Positions 23,502 to 37,090 are shown, counted from the stretch's first letter. The stretch is 64,000 nt of DNA from Mya arenaria (GCF_026914265.1 NC_069124.1:30732883-30796882); one strand, 5' to 3'. Notes: generated by a model from the sequence alone, not told the origin. Program-made: numbers and translations.

Positions 23502-26500
23502 ATGTTAAGGTTCACGATGCTTGCGCACCTACTTATTTTAATATGTGTTATGTCATTGAATCTTCTCTGTTGGAATTGTAGGGGTGTTATGTCATCAGCC
23601 TACCCTTTAGCAAAAATGTTGGATCAGTATAACGTAGATATTGCACTTATAAATGAGCATAAACTTTTACCTAGATCTGCAATGTTTATGAATAGCATTC
23701 ACTCAGATTACGATTGTTTTGTTAATACTGACGAAAATGTAGATAATTTTGGTCCAATTATGTGCGGAAAAGCAGGCACAGTGATTATGTTTAAGAAATC
23801 ACTCTCATTTAGTATAAATCAGTTACCTTAAATGGAAAACCATCGTATACTTGGAATTGAGTTTAAATGTCATGATAGATTGCCCTTATATATGTTTTGT
23901 GTGTATATGCCATCGTGTAACAACATAGAATACTATAAGTCGGTTTTAAGTGAAATCCAGTCATTAATAGCCTATTACACCCAGGTGGGGGACGTTTTAC
24001 TAGCAGGGGATTTCAATGGACAGCTAATTGGAAACCATGAGTTCAAGAGTGCTAACACCAAGTCACGATTGCTAACAGAATTAATAATGAACAATAACTT
24101 GGTATCATTACAACATGTACGTGGAAATAGATATGACGGTACGTTTGTGCAAACGGGGAAAGTAATCGACCACATATTGCTTGAATTATCATGTGTTACT
24201 TTGTGTACTAACTTTATAATTGAAGACAGTGCAAACATTATAACATCAGACCACTTGCCACTAGTCTGCAGTCTGAGTATGACTCCTATTCGAAAACCGG
24301 ATCCACCACTACGTGTCAACGTTGCTTGGAATAAATGTACAATTGAAAATTATCATAGCTATCAACATATGTTACAAAATGAACTGAACTGTATACTCAT
24401 AGTTGAAAGTACAAAATGCTGCCCAGACTTTCTTAACGACTTAATAACTAATGCAATACACCGTGCAGCTAGTATTCTTCCAGTAAGCAAATATAATAAA
24501 AGGGCAAAACCCTACTGGTGTGAAGAAGTAAAAGCCGCCCACACAAAGGCGCGCCATCTACGCCGAGTATGGATCAATGAGGGTAGACCGAGAGGCTATA
24601 TCAACGATTCATTTTATGGATACAAAGCCGCTAAAAGGGAATTTAGACGTGTTCAGCGCTGTAAACAAAACGAATTTGAAAACAAAGCTATCGATGACCT
24701 GAACATGGCTGCAGAGCTAGACTACCGATTAATTTGGAAACTACTCCGAAAACGAAGCGGTAAAAAACCATTAATGTGTAACGAATTATCTGTTGATAAC
24801 AAAACATACGCAAATGAGAACGTTATAAGAGGTTTTGAAACATATTTTACCAGGGTGTTTGAAGATAAATTCGTGAATAAGGATGAAAAACATAACGAAG
24901 ATTTACAAACATTTTTAAGGGAAGATAACGATATGGCAATGTCACTAGAAATTACGAAAGAAGTTACAAACGAAGAAATTACCAGTGCAGTGAGAAGCCT
25001 GAAACTTCGTAAAAGCCCCGGAATCGATAACGTTTTAAATGAGCACATAAAACATGGTGGTGAAGTATTGACAAGAGCATTAGCTATTCTTTTCAACTCC
25101 GTGCTGTACAACGAACGAACACCTAACAAATGGAGCACCAGCCTTCTTATCCCTATTTACAAAGGCAAAGGCAAAGACAAGACCGACCCAGGCAGTTACA
25201 GGCCCGTCTCCCTCAGTCCATGCTTAAGCAAACTATTTAAAAAGGTTATACTTAACAGAATCAATGACGTTATAAAATCGCAGCACATAAACTTTCCCAA
25301 TGAACAACAAAAAGGTTTCCGTAAAGGCCTAAAGGCCTCAGCTGTGTTACCACCGAGTTTAATCTACAAGAGACTATTTATCAACAAATAGAACGAAACA
25401 GCAACGTGTACGTAGGCATGCTTGATCAGAAGGCTGCGCTTGATGCTGTGTGGCATGATGGACTATTCTTAAAGCTTGGCCAGTTTGGAATTGTCGGAAA
25501 AGCCCTCCGTACACTTAAAGCATCTTATAGCAATCTTAAATGCGTTGTTAAGATTAATGGCGATACATCAGATAGCATCAACATACAAAAATCAGTTCGC
25601 CAAGGAGGTGTTTTATCTACATTTTACTATTTAATCTACGTCGACAACCTTCTGAAAGATCTTGAGATCAGTAACAAAGGCTGTTGTGTTCTTTCAACCA
25701 AGTCCGGCAATCCTGCATACGCCGATGATATTGCCCTGTTGGCGTTATCTCCCTTGAATCTTCAGAAATTGATGGACATTGTATATCGCTACTGTAAGTC
25801 ATGGCGAATAGACATGAATGTAAACAAGTCAGAAATAATCGTATTTACAAGAAAACGTGATCCACCCAAAGTTGCAATAATGTATGGTGACCAGATACTC
25901 CATCAAACTAATAGTGCGAACCGCCTGGGTGTGAAACAAGTTTCTAACATGAAGTGCAAAGCACATATTGAAGAGAGATGCCAAAAAGCTAAAAATGCAT
26001 TTTTGCAATGACTGCTCAAGGTGTACATCCACATGGTCTTAATCCATTAGTGTCGGTTAATCTCTATGTTAAAATCATAATGCCAATTGTTCTCTTTTGT
26101 AGTGAATTATGGAATAATATTGTACAAAGCGATATAACTTCAGTTAATCGCTTACAGCATTTTATGGTTAAGAAAATTCAGGGATTTCATTTTCGCACGA
26201 GATCTGATGTGTTAATCAATGCTTGGGCTTCACAAATTGTATTCATCGGTGATCATTAAGAAATTGCTATTCTTACATTTGATACTTTGTCTAGACTCTA
26301 AATGCACCACTAAGAATATTTTTCTACGACGATACTTTCAGTTGTAACAGATAGAAATGTTTCTTTAGGTTTTATTCCTGATATATGTAAAATCCTATGT
26401 ACATATGGACTTCAAAGCTTTATCAACAATGCAGAACGAATTCCCTCTAGACGTCAATGGAAACATACAGTTAAAACTATTGTTTCATTGAAAGATACTT

Positions 26501-26943
26501 CATTATGGTCAGCACGAACTCTGTCAGACGAGGATTTTAGTCTATTTAGAATTTTGCAACCGCGTGTAAGTAGAGCAACAGTGTATGATATATTTGACTT
26601 AAACTGTTATAAACATATTTGCATGTTTATTGCAAAACTGTGGTGCAAAAGGCCACCACAATTGCCACAACGATGTCATGGATGTCAAACAGTTACTGAC
26701 AATTTGGATATACACATCATTCACGGGTGTACCAAACATGAGCGTGAAAGGTGGCGTCTAATCACTGACGTCATGGAAATGGACATGGGCCTTGCGCAAG
26801 AACTGTTGTCAATGGATAGCGATATGTTTTTCTTAGCACTTCTTGGGGCAGAACTAAGTGTACAGAATTACAAAGCAGTGCGAAAACAATTCTTGAGACG
26901 ATCGTTTGTATTTATTTATAACTGTCTCGTGAATAGTGCATAA
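23502..26943 (+). pseudogene. LINE ORF2 endonuclease-reverse transcriptase, disrupted
   Basis: The order is that of an APE-type non-LTR retrotransposon. Endonuclease: NCRG near 23575, catalytic-type E in INEHKL, GDFNG near 24006, SDHLP near 24247. Reverse transcriptase: SYRPVSLS near 25195, QQKGFRKGL, ALDAVWH, VRQGGVLS and the catalytic YADD at 25717-25728. A C-terminal cysteine/histidine motif CHGCQTVTDNLDIHIIHGC lies near 26680-26740. Damage: an in-frame TAA at 23829-23831 splits the endonuclease. A one-base shift at about 25340-25347 breaks the RT between the QQKGFRKGL and ALDAVWH blocks. A one-base loss near 26003 truncates the frame after KNAF. Further stops or shifts lie at 26257-26330. 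Pieces in one frame each are 23502-25391 (with the stop), 25406-26011, 26008-26259 and about 26330-26943. The copy cannot make a full ORF2 protein. The clade is not resolved by eye. Confidence 0.85.
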
Positions 26944-27147
26944 TTGTGTTCGATACAAGACTTATACCTTAAAGTTTGATGCAAAGGATACAAACACAAT
27001 TTCAATATGCATGTTGATATAATATGCTAATTATTGTGTATGTACATATATCATGTATATAGATATCATGCCTTCATAGTTACTATTTGTACATAATATG
27101 AATATCACCGCTAATGGTGGAAATAAAGATGAGTTGAGTTGAGTTGA

Positions 27148-28025
27148 GAACTGCTATGCTTCCTCAAAAAGTTTTGACTTTTTATTGTTCATACAAATGA
27201 ATTATTAATAATCTAACATGAAAACACTGGGGCTATTAAACATTAGCCGACTTGGCGATTTGATGTCATTTTCGACGCAATGACCGCGAAAAATATCCCA
27301 TTTGTCTTTTCTATGATTTTTAAAACGGGCAAATGTATCATATCGGTTTCTATAACAACAATATATTTATAAAAAATAACTGATTTCTGGCAAACATAAC
27401 GTACATAATAAATCGAATTGAAAAGTTCGTTCTAAAGAAAAGCATTTATCAAACAGTTTTAAAATTAAAGTATTCAACACTGATTAAGAAAATTCAAAGT
27501 TGAAACTATAGTTGAAAAGTATTTAAATGATTTTTAAAGGAATTTGTTAAAAGTTGATACCGTGTTAAATCATTCATTAAATATTATTTCGCTGGTTATT
27601 TATCAATAATACAATGTTATTTTCAGGGGCAAACAGTGGCCAACACTCTACAAAGGCATTGTTTTAAGACATTCAAATCCAATGAAGGGTCATTTAAGCA
27701 CCTAGTCACTGTCTATATGAGTCTGTCTAGTTTTCCTTTATTGTGCACACTATTCTAATAACTAAGCTATGATATGTTTAATTTATCTTTATACATGGTC
27801 CGGTTAAATGATAAGTGCATTTTAGTGTTCTTGTTAATGAAAAAATCTTATTACTTAATTTACCTTTCATCAAACTGTTGGATATATATTACAAAGGGGT
27901 TGATTGATTTAAATGATATAGCCTATGAGTTATCAATCTTTTCTAAGCCATATTTCTCTTTAACAAAACTTTGACGTATTTAAGGTATCACTTTATCCCT
28001 TGAGAAAACAAAATACTTCCAGCAA
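27148..28025. other. Partial third unit then gene-free spacer
   Basis: 27148-27235 repeats 441-535 of unit A, so it is the right half of a third unit fragment split by the LINE. From 27236 to 28025 the sequence is AT-rich with no convincing exon, RNA or repeat. Confidence 0.6.
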
Positions 28026-28954
28026 GCAAGCAGACTTATGATATAAATATGAATAAAATTACATCAACGGTGGTTAACATCAATCTTTTAAGAATAAGAT
28101 ATAAATATTCTTTACCTGAAGTATGCGAAATAAAAATGAGAACTGCTATACTTCCCCAAAAAGTCCTGATTTTTTATTGTCCATCCAAATGAATTATTAA
28201 TAATCTAACATGAAAACACTGGATTCATTGGCGGAAATAACGTGTAAATTGGTTTAAACCCCTAGAAAGTTAATTTTACTGACCGTTTCAAGGCGATACC
28301 TAACAATCCTTGATTAACACACCTAGTTTTCATATATGATATATGCACTGTGTTGTTTGTGGAGTTCTATGCTGATTTTCCGTGTTTGTGGTTGTTTCTT
28401 AGTGTGTTTTCTATGTCTTTGGCGTTTACCATGTGCCATAAAACGGGGTTTATGTTTCAACCTTTGGGCTTGTTTCTGTAGCTTTTCATATAAATATTAA
28501 AAGTCACATCTGATCAATAAAAACATATATATGAACACATACTGAAGTGTTTCAATTTGTTTTTAGATTGTTAATGTTTAAATCATGTGAAGACAACTTG
28601 GTTAACTCAATACATGTTTTAAAAACGTATAATTGTAAAAAAAATCATTATTGGCAAATTGATATAGATAGTGACTAAAATCCTTAATCAGCTAGGGTAA
28701 TAATTACTGAGCTGTACTGCGTATCAGAATCTTCTAACGTTTAAATACTGGTCCAGGTTTGTAAAATTCAAGACTCCAATTGTCTTATAAGGTTTTAGTA
28801 ATAATGATGCACGATTTATAATACAAGCAGAGCATATACTATTTAGCATTGATTGTACATTTTGCCTCTAAGTTACTACGTGTCTATGTTTAGTTTACAA
28901 CATGAATATTGTGAAGGCAGACATTCTTTTGTCCGTAGTAATGTTAATCATGGT

Positions 28955-31900
28955 TTACTTTGGTTGCAAAACACCCTTGCATACAACGGAGCCTTTTTCA
29001 TGCAGCATCATAACTGGCCAAACGATGAAATCAACAGCCTTTCCACTTCTTGTGTACGTTTTAAACATGCTTGTGTTGACGTCGGTTCCAGATTTAGGCA
29101 CGAAAAAACACATCTGTGGATTTTGCACAACCATCATCCAGCAAACGTAGATACATTTGATGATGAAGGGTTTCAAATCTTCAACACAGCCTGAATCCCA
29201 ACTTGCCTCCAAATAAGCCTGCAGTGATATGAACTACATAAAGCCTCATACCAACTAGTGTACACAGTGTGCTTAAGGACGTATGCTGTGATTTGGTCAC
29301 GAGATTTGCTCTCGGGTTTTAAACTCTAAAACCAAATTTTCAAACGCAATTTATGTAGCAAATACCCTGAAATGCAGACACATTTGAAGTACAACTTATT
29401 TTTTTCCTTCTTTCTTCGTACTAATGTTTATGTAATCTATTCGGTTTAATTGATTTTGAAAATTAAATTTAGATAGATATAATAAATATAACAATAGTGG
29501 TTTTATGCTACCATTTGGACAACTGGCACCATTGATTCCGACATCTCCTTTTGAAGTTTCTTCAATTTGTCCGTAACATAAACAGGCTGAATTTTCTGCA
29601 AAAGAAAATAACTTTTACACTGTATATTGTCGATGACCAGGGGCGTAGCTTGACGAAAGTATATGTGTAGGCCACTTTCTGAGGAGGGGGGGGGGTCACG
29701 AGGGCATGCATACCCGGGATTTCGTTTTAGCTAGGTGGTCTTGGGTGCGTTTTAGCGTATATTTCTTTGTTGTAAAAACATTGATGAGAGTAACGATATC
29801 AATATGTTTTACCTTAAATAAATGTTTTATGTAATGAACAGCGTCAAAGCGCAGACTACTGGTATCCAAATTTCGACAAATTATATACGTAACATTAATG
29901 TCGTATGAATGTGTATTTTAGTAAAAAGGAAAACGATAGATTTGAAATCCCTGGTTTCCGATATATTAATGAAGTTTTAATTGCAGATTTGGCATTTTTT
30001 TATTATTTTTTTTTCTGAAAATTGTGTTGGCCGCGGCCTACACTGCCTATAGGAAGCTACGCCCCTGATGAGGTAAAATCTGACAGTGGCAGGAACTTTA
30101 TGCAATCTCACGTAAATGTCATCAAGGAAAAACTTTCTATGTTACAATATTAAGTATTGGCCTCAGCTATCACAGCCATATATTCCTCTTGGATAATTTT
30201 AAAAGAAGCCAGTGTTAATGAAGCTATTTTCCAATTGTCTGAAAATATACTACAATCTTCAAAGCGGGACCATATTGTTTAATGTTTGTGTTGTTTAAAA
30301 CGTAATATAATTAATAGTTTTGTGAGATTCCGGCTTAAAAGGTAACGGTACTTCATGGTGTTACTCAACATTGATAAAGTAAGTTCGTTCAATTTAATAT
30401 ACCACATCGTATGTAGGTTCGTGTTTGCGATCTGCAGAAACAGGAGTCTTTGGTTTCCACTTTGATTGGAGGAGATATTCCTGCATCAATTTATTTAAAG
30501 ATCGCCGTATTTCCCGGGACTGAAAGACAAAAAGAACTTTGACATGAATCGCGAGGATGAAGAAAAATGTAAACATTTATACGAGGATATAGAAACACGT
30601 GAAACAATCCTTTGAATAAAGGAATTAAAACAATTTGTAAAATATGAAATCATTGAAACCGTATGTGTTCAACTGTATATAAATGTTCGGAGTTTCAAAT
30701 ATCACGTAACGATGTAACGTCCTAAAAATGCAGGTTTGAGTAAAATGTATATTTCACTTACCTGATTCCTTGTAACTGTTAGATGTGGTCGTGCATTCTT
30801 AAAATTAAATAAGAGACTTAGTGCAACAAAGGTATAGGAATAAGACGTTCTTATGCTCTTAATGTGGTGATAAAATGACAAATATTGTTTTTGAATATTT
30901 AAAAGGTTATGTATATCTAAGTGTGTGATACGATAAGAAAATAATATTTTACATTATCCAATGAAAGCGCAAAAATATTTTCAAATTTCTGTAGAATCAC
31001 AGTAAATCTTTTAGCATTCACCAATCGTTTAATACTTATGCGTTTCAGCTATTTAATACACGGTTACAATCTTGTTATCAGGAATTAATATTTTCCTCAA
31101 ATGCATTACTTAGTGAGTAGTTAAAGGTTTATCTCTCAAAATGTAAGTTTGTTATACAGGTGTATGTTTTGATTTTGAATAAGAGTTGCACTTTAAGCAT
31201 AAAATGCAATTCTACAAAAGTGCATTCAAACGAAATTATCTATGGCATGTTTTGTAAAATTAGTTATACAATTCTTGAAAGTAACAAAGACTTGCCTCAG
31301 GTAGTCTTTACTTTAGACTCACCTCAATACATGAAACACACACTTAAGGTGAGACGTCACCATTGCGTCATATGTACTTCCGTTGTGGAAAACTCTCAAT
31401 AAAAAAATAATGTTTTTATGACTGATAGACATGTTTACACATTCTCAATACACTGTACATCAAACATATCATTATTCCTGAAACTTGTATACCTAGAGTA
31501 TCTATTATTGCTTGATTTGTCATTTAGAATAGAGATTTAAGCATAAACTGCTGCCCTATAGTTGAAAGGTCATTTTGGAAGAACTGTCATGGCGGACTGT
31601 GCAATTTTTAGAGTTTGTTTTTCAAGTGGAAAGATTTTTCTTAGGTATCACTTGACCCCCCTTTTTATTGGCTTAAAAAGGTAATTTAAAGCTTGTACTT
31701 TAAGAATATATATGTTTATCATAGTCTGCATTCGCTCGAAATGCCTTTAAATGTTGTCTAAAAATAATAATTTCACATTGAATTATATAGGGAATAACAA
31801 TGGTGGTGTGTAACCTTAAATAACCACGTTTGTACATTTTCAATGTTGACAATGTAAACACACATGTGCTTGTTTTTATGTTATTTTGTGGAGAATGTTT

Positions 31901-34282
31901 GCACGGGCATTTGGAGTGTGCAGTTTGAACGAGTTCATATTTACCATTTTTTAAGAACAAAGCATAACGAGATAAATTCGAAAGAATTTTTGTAATCTTT
32001 CTGTTTATTTCGTTCTAATGGTAAAGCCCTTAACAGAAATCAAATGCTCAACATGATGCTTAATCTATGAATCTGTGTTCTATATTGTCAGATTCAAGTT
32101 TTACATAATTTTATTATTCTATAGTTGAGCGTGCCTTGCCTCTTCTGGACCTATTATATGTGTTTTTCTAGGTATTTTCTAATGTTATCGTTAAGTTACG
32201 TGTGTTAAAAACCTTTAAGAAATTTATAAACTGAGTATGTATAAAAAAGGTTTTATGAAAGAGGCTCTACCTTTTTCCCTGTCAGCATTTTATACTCCTT
32301 AAATAAACAATTTACAGCTTCTTCTGTCTGAGTCAGCATTGTTTCCGCCTTTTTTCCACAAAAGTCGTATATGTTCTAAAATATGATAAAATAATGTGAT
32401 GTATATTCTGCGCTTTTTAAGGATAGAGATCTTATATAAATTAAAGTGATTAATAATCAAAATGATATCATTTCCATAAAATTACCAGAAGTTCGTGGAG
32501 TATTTTTGAAAAATGTTCAAGTAAGATATGAAAGAAGGAATGAACGCATACTTCCGTAAATAATAATAAGTATATGACTGATGTTTGTCAAAATACTAAG
32601 GAAATATTCGTCACATTTTGTACCCACCAGCAGTGTAAGCTTTAAAGTTTGAATTGCCTCCAACTCGTCGTAACCCGATCTAATCAATCCGTCAAAAGCG
32701 TTTGTCCATTCGTTGTCGTACAATTCACTGTACACCTCTCCAAGCTTTGTTGGTCTGTTGCGATCACTTAGATCGGTGATGTTAGGGTTTCCATCAGTCA
32801 GTCTTTCACCTGCCAGTCGGCTCAGTCTGATGTAAAAAAGAAATCTAGTAATGAATACGAGTAAGTATCTTGCTTTGTGTTTGTCAAGCTTCAATGATTG
32901 CGTTGTAATTTGATGGAAGATACAGGGACAAGCCCATACGCTAATCATTTAAGGATGGCCCTGACACCTGGGGCTAGGCAATGCATCTTTTTTATCTCCC
33001 GGAAACAAAATTAATGGTAAAAAAAAGTAGAGACAGAGTTAATGTTAACTTTGATAAATTAATACATATTTTCATTTTTATAAGACAAACAATAAACAAC
33101 AACAACATACGATGGGTGTGACAAAAGTTATTTTACCATCTTTATTATTTATGTACAGTTTTGAAACTGTTTATTGACTAATTTGATATACGTAAACTAG
33201 TAAGATCTCATTATTTTTTTTATGAAAAAAGGAAAAATATGATCCCAATATTTGAAATCATTACCTAAGTGAAAGCTCTTCGAGTTGTGCCAAAAGCCGT
33301 TTGTTTGATTCCTCGAGGCGGGCATTGTGTTCCAACGCATTGACCAGACAATTCTGAAGCTCTTCGTATGAGTTTGTCTGTACGGGGTTATATTTGTTCT
33401 TCTTTTCTTGTCCGGGTTCAGAGACGGATGGTGGTCGATTGTTTTCATGATCAGACTTCGCTTGATGTGCATTGTATCCGACTCCTTGTACTTCAATCAG
33501 CTATTAATATTCATTATGTGTGATATGTATATATATGTATAAGTACTTCATTGTAAGTGTTTATTTCAATTGGACTGTTATTTGTTCAATTATCTAGTTT
33601 TATATGTATGATGAACTTAAATTTGTCATATGATATAGCATGTATTTATCAAGATTTGTTGAGAATTTTTCAGAATTTTTTTTTATGTATCGAAGATAAA
33701 AAATAAGCAGGATAATATTATAATTTGAAACTAAGTCCATGACGATTTCCAGTTATGTAAATGGTAAATTGTTGTTGAAAATTCATAACCGATCTGGACG
33801 ATCAATTTAGTAAAATTATTATGGTTTTTCTACGTAAAATTTTACACGAAAGTATGTCCAAAAATCACATATTTCCAATCCTGATTGAGCAATAAATCCT
33901 TTGGGTACGTTACTTGAACGGGAAACCAGCCATTCTCGTAATCGGCCTACGTGTTCTCGGGGTTTTCTACCCGGACATTAAAGACATGATTGATATCATA
34001 AGTGTGTAATTCATATGTGAAAGCGTTAAGTAACGAACAAATCTTAATAATATTTGACATGTCATACTTGACCTTGGTTCGAAGATATTCTGACGCTGCT
34101 CTTATTTCACTCGGCAAGATTTCTCTGATACATTCTGAATGTTTGATCTTCCACCTGATTGCTTTTATTTTTTCATTCCATACATATAACTTGTCTTCAA
34201 GTTCTGACAACACTTCTGCCTGACTTTGTTCACTAGTGTAAAACGTTGATTCAGTTGTCTGAGCACTAAAGTATGTTCCCAT
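28955..34282 (-). CDS. MIEAP/SPATA18-like protein, gene 2 (8 exons)
   Basis: This is the recent duplicate of the gene at 1259-6607. Exons: 34073-34282, 33265-33500, 32628-32826, 32271-32375, 30762-30797, 30403-30519, 29512-29595, 28955-29218. Every splice site and phase is kept; the product is 416 aa, one residue shorter because a GCT/GCA run in exon 6 differs by 3 nt. Exon 3 (SELYDNEWTNAF) differs from gene 1 only at silent sites. Exon 8 has two replacements (E to D, I to M). Exon 1 carries eight replacements, so divergence is concentrated at the N-terminus. An upstream in-frame ATG at 34330 exists but the MGTYFS start at 34282 is conserved. Intact frame and silent changes in exon 3 suggest a functional gene; N-myristoylation and mitochondrial role are inferred. 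Confidence 0.72.
29638..30067. mobile_element. TIR element in intron 6 of gene 2
   Basis: Orthologous copy of the element at 1942-2380, with the same CAGGGGCGTAGCTT/AAGCTACGCCCCTG ends. The right flank is now ATGAG instead of ATGAC. Confidence 0.75.
31000..31205 (+). repeat. Dispersed repeat family, copy in gene 2 intron
   Basis: Duplicate of the copy at 3290-3520 within unit B. Confidence 0.75.
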
Positions 34283-34640
34283 TCTTAAAAGGTTCAACAG
34301 CTTTGATTTTATATACACAATTAAGTACATACTGTTTAACTTCGCATTCCAATGTTACTTCATTCTTGTCACTAAAAATGGAAACTGATATCAAACTTCG
34401 AACGCATTACAGGAAAATAAATGAAATGTAAGTTAAGTGGCTGATTATTGATTAAATTCATATCTTAGATCTCATTTTCATTATTTGTTGTCCTGTTTGG
34501 AGGTTTAAATGGACTGTTTCAACACTTTCATTTAATTTCATGCTGTCATGCTGTCAAAATATAGCAGCCATCTTGCACCTAAATGATATAAAACTACTGC
34601 CATAGAGATGATTTAATCTTGATAATACAGTGTTATGGAA
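34283..34640 (-). promoter_or_regulatory. Upstream region of MIEAP-like gene 2, conserved with gene 3
   Basis: About 350 bp upstream of the ATG align by eye with 58596-58860 upstream of gene 3 (for example CGAACGC..ATAAAT, TTGATTAAATTCATA and TTTGGAG.TTTAA). The segment ATACAGTGTTATGGAAAGCA at 34625 reappears at 60271. No core promoter motif is certain. Confidence 0.45.
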
Positions 34641-35394
34641 AGCACTAGCATACCACTCGACTGGACTTGTAAATACATTGAACAGCCACAGTTCACGCTA
34701 AGAATTAAAAAAAGCACATTACACTTACTTTTCATAGCGCATTGTTAACTACTGCGGGGCCACCTGGAAGGTAAAAACACGGCCCATTCCACCCGCTATC
34801 CCCGGTATACATAGTGTATATTTAATACAAATATAGTATATACATTACATGCAAATTGCGATCCAATTTCGGGCTTGTAAAATATTTAGTTAGAATTACT
34901 AGTTTTGGTTTTCTTCAGATGTAAAAAAGGAGTTACACTTTCAGACTAGTTTCTCTCGTATGACATTCTTATTAAACTATTTAATAATAATTGAAGTACA
35001 TTCTTGAGTTTATACTTGATAATACAATTTATAAATGTAAAGATTCCTTGTCTCACTGACTTGGCTTAGTATAGCTGGACGACAAAAAATAACATGAACA
35101 AATTGGTTTGTTTAGATAAAATACATATGTAAACCAATATAAATAAGAAAGAAAAACACATCTCTTTATAGGCGTATGATTTATTTTTATCCTATTAATA
35201 CACACAACCAGTTTTCCATAATTAAACATGTATAGAATATGTCATGAGTCGTCATATAATACACAATTTTATTTAACGAGTTCATACTATGTGTTAATAT
35301 TCTAGAATTCTAATATATCCTTTATTAATATTAGTATGCGTTGTAAAGGCGAACAAAAAATATACGTAGCTTTTCTCTGTAAGTATGTTACATT

Positions 35395-35630
35395 GAATAC
35401 GAACTCGAGAATAAAATAAGTTTATGTTAAAAGGTTAATTGACTTAGCCCTGAATTGGGAAAACAATCATTTGCCAATCAGAAATTACTTATATTTATAT
35501 TAAAAACTACAGAAACAAGCTCTGTAGCCAAAACTTTTAACATAACTGCCGTTTAATGTCATAGGATAAACGCCTAAGTCAAAGAACATAAAAACAAAAA
35601 ATCACAAACATCACATGACACATATACTAT
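35395..35630. mobile_element. Insertion specific to unit B, about 240 bp
   Basis: Absent at the matching site near 19850. It contains an imperfect inverted repeat, TTATGTTAAAAGG (35423) against CTTTTAACATAA (35529), and is probably a MITE. Confidence 0.5.
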
Positions 35631-36344
35631 ATAAAACTAGGTATGTTTATCAAGAATTGTTAGGTACCGCCTTGGAACGGTCAGTAAAATGTAAATTTAC
35701 TGGGGGTTTAAACCAGTGCGCAAAAACCTCACTCTTATCCCAACAACCCTGAATAAAGTAGAAAGGTAAATCTTATCAAAGTATGCATTAACTTGAGGAA
35801 ACTTAATTATACAACAAATAATAATAAAATAATAGGTAGACCTCAAGTACTTCAATGATTAGGGATCCCAACCTTATCTGCAGACGGAGGAATACAATTC
35901 AGAGTACCTAATGCAAAACCTTTTCAAAGATACGATGCAGTTATTGTTTGAAACTATGAGCATCACACACAGTCTGCCTTAAAAAATAAAAGGTTTAAGA
36001 CTGTGTGATCATAGAGTTTCATAATAAAAAGCATCATTGTACTAAAACTTGGAACAAATAAAAACAACATTATCAAAAATTAAAACGAAATGTATTAGCT
36101 AAACGTTCCTTTTTTATCTACCTAGGACGATTATTAGATTATACATAAAATTTGTGGCGGGAAAATTTTGCTTAATCGATAAAGACATTGCGAACAAATA
36201 CTTTTGATGTATGAACCCAAATGATAAATCAATCAATTAAAGTGCTTAAATACTCATGTATAACAAATCAGTCATCTAGATAATTCTATGTTGAACAATA
36301 ATTGTCAAAGGCACATACTCTGTAATCTTTAAAGTGACACTCTT

Positions 36345-36530
36345 ATTCAAAATCAATACATACACATGTAGAATAATCATCAATTTCGAGTTATAAACCT
36401 TTACTACTTACTAAATAATGCATTAATGGAAAATATTAGTTATTAATAATAAGATTCTAACCGTGTATTTTAAAGCTAAAAGCAAAAATATTAAATGATT
36501 GGTGGGTGCTAAAAGATTAACTGTGATATA
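36345..36530 (-). repeat. Dispersed repeat family, inverted copy in upstream flank B
   Basis: Duplicate of the inverted copy at 20565-20790 and more decayed. Confidence 0.65.
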
Positions 36531-37090
36531 CTATAGTATCGTAAGGTAGAAATACCATGTTTTCTGCACATTTCTTTCAAATTAAACTCTGTAGCTTTCA
36601 TAAGAACCATTGTTTTCAACATTTATTCAACCTTTTTAGTAAATCAAACAATTATATTACGTGTGGTATCTTTGAAGCGGTTAATGTTAATATTGTTCAT
36701 ATGCATTTTGAAATTCGGAGTTTTCAGCTATCAGTCGATTTTAATAAAGCATATTTTTCAGCCAAAAAGTCAAAATTTGAAAAATAAAATATTCTGGAAG
36801 GATTTAATCAAGAGCACACACCGATTTATTTCTGTTTGGTTTAATCTGCAAGGAAAGTCGGATTTACAATAGGAACTTTTTTTTTCAGAGCCGACTTTTC
36901 TGACAGGTTAAAAACTTTTAGACTCCATTTGCCATATACAACGAGACAAGTTTTGACAAATTTCAGTCAATTAGGGGTTCGCTTTAAAAGTTATACAACA
37001 AAATACGTTGGCTTTTTAGTATAAATCGCGACAAGCAGAACTTGGTATTATTGTAAAATTTCGAGAATGGAAGTTTACAGATCGCATTTT

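Larger units (their letters stand above)
21366..27147 (+). mobile_element. Full-length non-LTR retrotransposon (LINE), about 5.8 kb
   Basis: Left boundary near 21366 is where similarity to the duplicated unit (as at 340-363) stops. The right boundary is set by a (TGAGT)n tail at 27129-27149, after which the unit resumes with GAGAACTGCTATGC (as at 441-455). Contents: about 400 bp leader, ORF1, ORF2, 3' UTR of about 180 bp and the short microsatellite tail. Compared with the empty site at 364-440, about 80 bp of target is missing and no clear target duplication is visible. Confidence 0.8.
28026..37090. repeat. Segmental duplication, unit B (gene and upstream flank, contiguous)
   Basis: Second copy of the roughly 9 kb unit. 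Unlike unit A, the gene part (28026-34600) runs almost directly into the flank part (34613-37090), so the 12.1 kb block of unit A is absent. Unit B has its own extra stretch of about 240 bp at 35395-35630, missing at the matching place near 19850. Confidence 0.9.
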
